Of a stretch of DNA of 64,000 nt, positions 40,800-64,000 are shown piece by piece. The stretch is from Mastigias papua (lineage: Eukaryota > Cnidaria > Scyphozoa > Rhizostomeae > Mastigiidae). The DNA is taken from positions 10,089,005 through 10,153,004 of the forward strand of contig OZ025276.1 of the NCBI GenBank assembly GCA_964019165.1, in the 5' to 3' direction. Positions within the stretch are counted from its first letter, which is position 1. Every line of letters begins with the position of its first letter. A program made the position numbers and the translations under genes. The notes below the pieces were generated by a model. It did no database searches and had not been told where the DNA came from. It saw only the letters and a program-made list of their open reading frames with translations.

Positions 40800-41275
40800 A
40801 CCTATACACGTTTTTACAAGAAATTGTTTCGTCCAGTACTGCGACTCACTTAGCTTTTTAATGATCTCAGTACTGACACTTTCTTACGACGTTCTAAGGG
40901 ACGGGTCATTTAATTACTTGGGGGAGGGGGTGGAAGACATTCTCATATATTTGGTGGAATTTTCGTCCCTCTCTTAGGTTTATGTAAATATTTTTATCTC
41001 CTCTCCAGGATTTCAGAAGAAACTCCATAGTCCTTCTCTTGAAATGCTCTTTATTTCTCATTCCCCCACCCTCTGAGTGTACAGAATTTTGGTCCCCCCT
41101 CCCAGATGTCTTCCACCCCCTCCCCTGGAAGAATTAATGACCTGTCCCTAGGCAAGAATAATCGAGTTTGTGCAACACTACAGTGTTAGATAGACATGCA
41201 TTATACAAACGTAACACTCTAGGTTACCACAGGAAATCTTTACAAATTAGGTAATCGTTTACTGAATGATGCTAC
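40800..41275. repeat. Dispersed repeat family A, copy 2, interrupted by a MITE
   Basis: Similarity to 21340-21575 runs from ACACGTTTTTACAAGAA to TTTACAAATTAGGTAATCG, split by the 251-bp element at 40898-41148. Removing that element restores the order of landmarks seen in the other copy. Confidence 0.6.
40898..41148. mobile_element. MITE, PIF/Harbinger-like 3-bp target
   Basis: TIRs start GGGACGGGTCATTTAATTAC at the left and GGGACAGGTCATTAATTCTT at the right (inverted), and share GGGGGTGGAAGACAT further in. Flanks are TAA and TAG, a 3-bp duplication with one change. The ends resemble those of the 1.15-kb element at 47347-48494 (GGGAC, GTCATT, GGAAGA), so it may be a short relative of it. Confidence 0.7.
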
Positions 41276-41957
41276 GAATGTCCCCTTATTGATTTTATTC
41301 TCATGTAGGTATTTTGGAGCAAAGTTCCTGATAAAATCTCAGGGGAGTAAAGGATGGCTCAGTCATTATGGCAACTACAAAGCAATATCCTTATCTGCAT
41401 GAAGGGGTATCAACAGACAAACAGTTTCTACTTTAGTCTGTGCTTGCAATTCAGTTGTTCGCAAAGAGTTTCAGATTGGAACACTGAAATTCAATTCATT
41501 ACTTCATTTCAAAGCCTATGATATGAGTCTACAGTTGTTTTTGAACTGGACTGTCGTCTTTGCTCATTAGGTATTTCTGTTTGAATCACCTAAAGCTCAT
41601 GTCCGCTACACGTAATTTCACTTAACTGAAATTAATGTAATAATTTAGACGATCTTTTTTTAGAATGAGAATAATTTTTCATTCTTGGTGTAATATTTGT
41701 GATTTTCTTTAGTTAGGCTCGAACTCACAGTACTAGAAGTCAGTTATGCAGCAAGCTAAGATCAATCACTAATCAACTTCATACATTGGCCTCTAAAAAA
41801 GGATCAGTGACCACGTGTTTTTGATAGGGAACCTAGTTCAAGGCTTAAAGTTCCTCATATTGTAGGTCAAGAAAAAGGGAGCTTTTCTTTAACTTGCAAG
41901 TATAGCACGTCAAAATCAGTTTCATTGAGTTGCCCGCTTCATCCACTGAGAGACGTA

Positions 41958-42222
41958 CAATGCCTGCCAAAAGTCTTGGAACACTTGCTATGATTTACGC
42001 TATAGGTGAGCTATAGCATCCCTCCCCCGTTAAACAATGTTGTATGAAGCAAATATGAGCAACTCGAAGGCCAAAAGTGATGCGTGTTTTTAAAGCTTTT
42101 GGTCTCCGCTATCAAATCAACATTGTTTGATGGGGTTTACATTAGGGGTGTCACGGAGAAGCGGCAGGAGTCGGAAATCAATACAATTGTGTTGGTGTTC
42201 CAACTACTTTTGGCAGGCATTG
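41958..42222. mobile_element. Tc1/mariner-type MITE
   Basis: 265 bp with TIRs beginning CAATGCCTGCCAAAAGT on both ends and continuing to TTGGAACAC, flanked by TA on each side. TA target and CAnTG start are typical of Tc1/mariner. There is no transposase; it ends 183 bp before the SDR start codon, so it may lie in that gene's promoter. Confidence 0.75.
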
Positions 42223-42405
42223 TAGCACCAAAATAGAATAATTGCGAGATGATAACGAGGCTATCTAATATGGCGGGACATTATTATGATAAGACCGGCA
42301 TGTTCGTGGATCAGTCATCAGGCCGCTTCACACGAGTATTCGATGAGGGCAAATGACTAAAGAGAAATCGAGAACACAAGAAGAATACTTGGTTTAAGCA
42401 GGGCG

Positions 42406-57879
<15,474 letters not shown>

Positions 57880-58431
57880 ATTATAATGTCAGGTATCTAC
57901 TAACACAATATCACAATTTCTCCATTATTTGTATTCTAGCTGTTCAACCCCCAGAAGCTTTGACTTTAGATTATCTTTAGAGCATGTTTCCACTGCAAAA
58001 TTTTTTCTCAGTAACAAGTACATACATTCCATCTACCAGCATATGTTACAAACTTTTAGCGGGTTTTTAGCCCATTCCTCCAATAGATCACATGTGATGC
58101 TTTGACACAACTGGATATTCATCGAAAGCAAAAGGATATAGCCTTGCTTTTCAATCAAACATCTATCCATTTTCGACAGCTTCATTTCTATCCAACACCA
58201 CTATCTAGGACCTTACCTTTTCAACTAGCCTCAGCTCATCTAGTCAGAACCCAATTTCAGTCTAAGTATACAGATTATACCCTTATAGTTTTGATACATA
58301 CTCAACTTCACTTAAGACACCTACAATCTATGAATACCTAAAGATTCCCACCTTCCACTTTACACATATTCCAACATCCATGAGACATAATGACCATTAA
58401 CAAAATATGATTTCATACATCCTGATTACAG
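57880..58431. other. Spacer between the SDR gene and the satellite
   Basis: Holds the 3' untranslated region of the SDR gene; no canonical AATAAA was seen. At 58134-58146, GGATATAGCCTTG differs by one base from part of the satellite palindrome, outside the array. Confidence 0.5.
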
Positions 58432-61400
58432 ATTCAAAAGTGATGAAAATGAGACATTTTGGCCAAAAAGTAAGGCTATAGCCTTGGTATTTTGCTGAAA
58501 AATGACCAAATTTGAAATTGATTGATTTTGATTGGAGATTGAAAAGTGATGAAAATGAGGCATTTTTGGCCAAAAAGTAAGGCTATAGCCTTGGTATTTT
58601 GCTGACAAATGACCAAATTTGAAATTGATTGATTTTGATTGGAGATTGAAAAGTGATGAAAATGAGGCATTTTTGGCCAAAAAGTAAGGCTATAGCCTTG
58701 GTATTTTGCTGAAAAATGACCAAATTTGAAATTGATTGATTTTGATTGGAGATTGAAAAGTGATGAAATTGAGGCATTTTTGGCCAAAAAGTAAGGCTAT
58801 AGCCTTGGTATTTTGCTGAAAAATGACCAAATTTGAAATTGATTGATATTGATTGGAGATTGAAAGGTGATGAAAATGAGGCATTTTTGGCCAAAAAGTA
58901 AGGCTATAGCCTTGGTATTTTGCTGAAAAATGACCAAATTTGAAATTGATTGATTTTGATTGGAGATTGAAAAGTGATGAAACTGAGGCATTTTTGGCCA
59001 AAAAGTAAGGCTATAGCCTTGGTATTTTGCTGAAAAATGACCAAATTTGAAATTGATTGATTTTGATTGGAGATTGAAAAGTGATGAAAATGAGGCATTT
59101 TGGCCAAAAAGTAAGGCTATAGCCTTGGTATTTTGCTGAAAAATGACCAAATTTGAAAATGATTGATTTTGATTGGAGATTGAAAAGTGATGAAAATGAG
59201 GCATTTTTGGCCAAAAAGTAAGGCTATAGCCTTGGTATTTTGCTGAAAAATGACCAAATTTGAAATTGATTGATTTTGATGGGAGATTGAAAAGTGATGA
59301 AAATGAGGCATTTGTGGCCAAAAAGTAAGGCTATAGCCTTGGTATTTTGCTGAAAAATGACCAAATTTGAAATTGATTGATTTTGATTGGAGATTGAAAG
59401 TGATGAAAATGAGGCATTTTTGGCCAAACAGTAAGGCTATAGCCTTGGTATTTTGCTGAAAAATGACCAAATTTGAAATTGATTGATTTTGATTGGAGAT
59501 TGAAAAGTGATGAAAATGAGGCATTTTTGGCCAAACAGTAAGGCTATAGCCTTGGTATTTTGCTGAAAAATGACCAAATTTGAAATTGATTGATTTTGAT
59601 TGGAGATTGAAAAGTGATGCAAATGAGGCATTTTTGGCCAAAAAGTAAGGCTATAGCCTTGGTATTTTGCTGAAAAATGACCAAATTTGAAATTGATTGA
59701 TTTTGATTGGAGATTGAAAAGTGATGAAAATGAGGCATTTTTGGCCAAAAAGTAAGGCTATAGCCTTGGTATTTTGCTGAAAAATGACCAAATTTGAAAT
59801 TGATTGATTTTGATTGGAGATTGAAAAGTGATGAAAATGAGGCATTTTTGGCCGAAAAGTAAGGCTATAGCCTTGGTATTTTGCTGAAAAATGACCAAAT
59901 TTGAAATTGATTGATTTTGATTGGAGATTGAAAAGTGATGAAAATGAGGCATTTTTGGCCAAAAAGTAAGGCTATAGCCTTGGTATTTTGCTGAAAAATG
60001 ACCAAATATGAAATTGATTGATTTTGATTGGAGATTGAAAAGTGATGAAAATGAGGCATTTTTGGCCAAAAAGTAAGGCTATAGCCTTGGTATTTTGCTG
60101 AAAAATGACCAAATTTGAAATTGATTGATTTTGATTGGAGATTGAAAAGTGATGAAAATGAGGCATTTTTGGCCAAAAAGTAAGGCTATAGCCTTGGTAT
60201 TTTGCTGAAAAATGACCAAATTTGAAATTGATTGATTTTGATTGGAGATTGAAAAGTGATGAAAATGAGGCATTTTTGGCCAAAAAGTAAGGCTATAGCC
60301 TTGGTATTTTGCTGAAAAATGACCAAATTTGAAATTGATTGATTTTGATTGGAGATTGAAAAGTGATGAAAATGAGGCATTTTTGGCCAAAAAGTAAGGC
60401 TATAGCCTTGGTATTTTGCTGAAAAATGACCAAATTTGAAATTGATTGATTTTGATTGGAGATTGAAAAGTGATGAAAATGAGGCATTTTTGGCCAAAAA
60501 GTACGGCTATAGCCTTGGTATTTTGCTGAAAAATGACCAAATTTGAAATTGATTGATTTTGATTGGAGATTGAAAAGTGATGAGAATGAGGCATTTGTGG
60601 CCGAAAAGTAAGGCTATAGCCTTGGCATTTTGCTGAAAAATGACCAAATTTGAAATTGATTGATTTTGATTGGAGATTGAAAAGTGATGAAAATGAGGCA
60701 TTTTTGGCCAAAAAGTAAGGCTATAGCCTTGGTATTTTGCTGAAAAATGACCAAATTTGAAATTGATTGATTTTGATTGGAGATTGAAAAGTGATGAAAC
60801 TGAGGCATTTTTGGCCAAAAAGTAAGGCTATAGCCTTGGTATTTTGCTGAAAAATGACCAAATTTGAAATTGATTGATTTTGATTGGAGATTGAAAAGTG
60901 ATGAAAATGAGGCATTTTTGGCCAAACAGTAAGGCTATAGCCTTGGTATTTTGCTGAAAAATGACCAAATTTGAAATTGATTGATTTTGATTGGAGATTC
61001 AAAAGTGATGAAAATGAGGCATTTTTGGCCAAACAGTAAGGCTATAACCTTGGTATTTTGCTGAAAAATGACCAAATTTGAAATTGATTGAGTTTGATTG
61101 GAGATTGAACAGTGATGAAAATGAGGCATTTTTGGCCAAAAAGTAAGGCTATAGCCTTGGTATTTTGCTGGAAAATGACCACATTTGAAATTGATTGATT
61201 TTGATTGGAGATTGAAAAGTGATGAAAATGAGGCATTTTTGGCCAAAAAGTAAGGCTATAGCCTTGGTATTTTGCTGAAAAATGACCAAATTTGAAATTG
61301 ATTGATTTTGATTGGAGATTGAAAAGTGATGAAAATGAGGCATTTTTGGCCAAACAGTAAGGCTATAGCCTTGGTATTTTGCTGAAAAATGACCAAATTT

Positions 61401-64000
61401 GAAATTGATTGATTTTGATTGGAGATTGAAAAGTGATGAAAATGAGGCATTTTTGGCCAAAAAGTAAGGCTATAGCCTTGGTATTTTGCTGAAAAATGAC
61501 CAAATTTGAAAATGATTGATTGTGATTGGAGATTGAAAAGTGATGAAAATGAGGCATTTTTGGCCAAAAAGTAAGGCTATAGCCTTGGTATTTTGCTGAA
61601 AAATGACCAAATTTGACATTGATTGATTTTGATGGGAGATTGAAATGTGATGAAAATGAGGCATTTTTGGCCAAAAAGTAAGGCTATAGCCTTGGTAGTT
61701 TGCTGAAAAATGACCAAATTTGAAATTGATTGATTTTGATTGGAGATTGAAAAGTGATGAAAATGAGGCATTTTTGGCCAAAAAGTAAGGCTATAGCCTT
61801 GGTATTTTGCTGAAAAATGACCAAATTTGAAATTGATTGATTTTGATTGGAGATTGAAAAGTGATGAAAATGAGGCATTTTTGGCCAAAAAGTAAGGCTA
61901 TAGCCTTGGTATTTTGCTGAAAAATGACCAAATTTGAAATTGATTGATTTTGATTGGAGATTGAAAAGTGATGAAAATGAGGCATTTTTGGCCAAAAAGT
62001 AAGGCTATAGCCTTGGTATTTTGCTGAAAAATGACCAAATTTGAAATTGATTGATTTTGATTGGAGATTGAAAAGTGATGAAAATGAGGCATTTTTGGCC
62101 AAACAGTAAGGCTATAGCCTTGGTATTTTGCTGAAAAATGACCAAATTGGAAATTGATTGATTTTGATTGGAGATTGAAAAGTGATGAAAATGAGGCATT
62201 TTTGGCCAAAAAGTAAGGCTATAGCCTTGGTATTTTGCTGAAAAATGACCAAATTTGAAATTGATTGATTTTGATTGGAGATTGAAAAGTGATGAAAATG
62301 AGGCATTTTTGGCCAAACAGTAAGGCTATAGCCTTGGTATTTTGCTGAAAAATGACCAAATTTGAAATTGATTGATTTTGATTGGAGATTCAAAAGTGAT
62401 GAAAATGAGGCATTTTTGGCCAAACAGTAAGGCTATAACCTTGGTATTTTGCTGAAAAATGACCAAATTTGAAATTGATTGAGTTTGATTGGAGATTGAA
62501 AAGTGATGAAAATGAGGCATTTTTGGCCAAAAAGTAAGGCTATAGCCTTGGTATTTTGCTGGAAAATGACCAAATTTGAAATTGATTGATTTTGATTGGA
62601 GATTGAAAAGTGATGAAAATGAGGCATTTTTGGCCAAAAAGTAAGGCTATAGCCTTGGTATTTTGCTGAAAAATGACCAAATTTGAAATTGATTGATTGT
62701 GATTGGAGATTGAAAAGTGATGAAAATGAGGCATTTTTGGCCAAACAGTAAGGCTATAGCCTTGGTATTTTGCTGAAAAATGACCAAATTTGAAATTGAT
62801 TGATTTTGATTGGAGATTGAAAAGTGATGAAAATGAGGCATTTTTGGCCAAAAAGTAAGGCTATAGCCTTGGTATTTTGCTGAAAAATGACCAAATTTGA
62901 AAATGATTGATTGTGATTGGAGATTGAAAAGTGATGAAAATGAGGCATTTTTGGCCAAAAAGTAAGGCTATAGCCTTGGTATTTTGCTGAAAAATGACCA
63001 AATTTGAAAATGATTGATTGTGATTGGAGATTGAAAAGTGATGAAAATGAGGCATTTTTGGCCAAAAAGTAAGGCTATAGCCTTGGTATTTTGCTGAAAA
63101 ATGACCAAATTTGAAATTGATTGATTTTGATTGGAGATTGAAAAGTGATGAAAATGAGGCATTTTTGGCCAAAAAGTAAGGCTATAGCCTTGGTATTTTG
63201 CTGAAAAATGACCAAATTTGAAAATGATTGATTGTGATTGGAGATTGAAAAGTGATGAAAATGAGGCATTTTTGGCCAAAAAGTAAGGCTATAGCCTTGG
63301 TAGTTTGCTGAAAAATGACCAAATTTGAAATTGATTGATTTTGATTGGAGATTGAAAAGTGATGAAAATGAGGCATTTTTGGCCAAAAAGTAAGGCTATA
63401 GCCTTGGTATTTTGCTGAAAAATGACCAAATTTGAAATTGATTGATTTTGATTGGAGATTGAAAAGTGATGCAAATGAGGCATTTTTGGCCAAACAGTAA
63501 GGCTATAACCTTGGTATTTTGCTGAAAAATGACCAAATTTGAAATTGATTGATTTTGATTGGAGATTGAAAAGTGATGAAAATGAGGCATTTTTGGCCAA
63601 AAAGTAAGGCTATAGCCTTGGTATTTTGCTGAAAAATGACCAAATTTGAAATTGATTGATTTTGATTGGAGATTGAAAAGTGATGAAAATGAGGCATTTT
63701 TGGCCAAACAGTAAGGCTATAGCCTTGGTATTTTGCTGAAAAATGACCAAATTGGAAATTGATTGATTTTGATTGGAGATTGAAAAGTGATGAAAATGAG
63801 GCATTTTTGGCCAAAAAGTAAGGCTATAGCCTTGGTATTTTGCTGAAAAATGACCAAATTTGAAATTGATTGATTTTGATTGGAGATTGAAAAGTGATGA
63901 AAATGAGGCATTTTTGGCCAAACAGTAAGGCTATAGCCTTGGTATTTTGCTGAAAAATGACCAAATTTGAAATTGATTGATTTTGATTGGAGATTGAAAA
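58432..64000. repeat. Tandem satellite array, 107-bp monomer, about 52 copies
   Basis: Monomers follow head to tail with few substitutions; at least two have lost one base (near 59101 and 59397). Each contains TTTTTGGCCAAAAA and AAGGCTATAGCCTT, both perfect 14-bp palindromes two bases apart, then CCAAATTTG and a GATT-rich stretch. The array begins abruptly at about 58432 and continues past the window end. The minus strand shows overlapping 103-codon frames every 107 bp; these follow from the unit length (not a multiple of three) and one stop per three frames, and are not genes. Confidence 0.98.

Noticed and set aside
58426..63921. Dozens of overlapping minus-strand frames of 103 codons (MAKNASFSSLFNLQSK type)
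   Set aside because: They repeat every 107 bp, the satellite period. Because 107 is not a multiple of three, each frame simply reads three successive monomers in three phases until one shared stop (CTATAG region). No splice sites, promoter or frame-preserving indels; single-base losses are tolerated.

Overview
This is a window of AT-rich nuclear DNA from an animal. Every confident gene is split by GT-AG introns, and the space between exons is packed with small inverted-repeat transposons, microsatellites and a satellite array. The gene set (a TRPA1-like channel, ZNHIT2, O-GlcNAcase, a classical short-chain dehydrogenase) together with the many MITE families suggests an early-branching marine metazoan, possibly a cnidarian. 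The sequence alone cannot settle the species.

Layout. 1-3659 (+): last five coding exons of a TRPA1-like cation channel, cut by the window edge. 6363-8032 (-): ZNHIT2, two exons. 8317-19416 (+): complete ten-exon O-GlcNAcase (OGA). ZNHIT2 and OGA are head to head across 284 bp, so they probably share a promoter. 19.4-32.3 kb: a repeat-rich stretch holding a weakly supported gene that may resemble SLX4IP; its last two exons (31110-31199 and 31510-32308) are convincing as coding, the earlier ones are tentative. 32.3-42.4 kb: mostly non-coding, with a short LTR element (34625-36061), several MITEs and one small unrecognised ORF (40169-40537). 42406-57879 (+): a complete ten-exon SDR-family oxidoreductase of 259 residues, whose introns hold at least seven distinct mobile elements. 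58432-64000: a tandem satellite with a 107-bp unit, about 52 copies, running off the right edge.

The genes do not form one pathway. They look like ordinary housekeeping or sensory genes. OGA removes O-GlcNAc from nuclear and cytoplasmic proteins; ZNHIT2 is known as an R2TP-associated assembly factor; the channel is a sensory-type TRP; the SDR is an NAD(P)-dependent reductase with unknown substrate.

The most unusual content is repetitive. The satellite monomer carries two perfect 14-bp palindromes side by side, and the array contains a block of 13 monomers that has been duplicated with a later gain of two monomers. Several transposons can be read with their target-site duplications, two of them against an empty-site copy in the same window. 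One TIR element carries a frameshifted coding sequence that I do not recognise. No tRNA, rRNA or CRISPR was seen.
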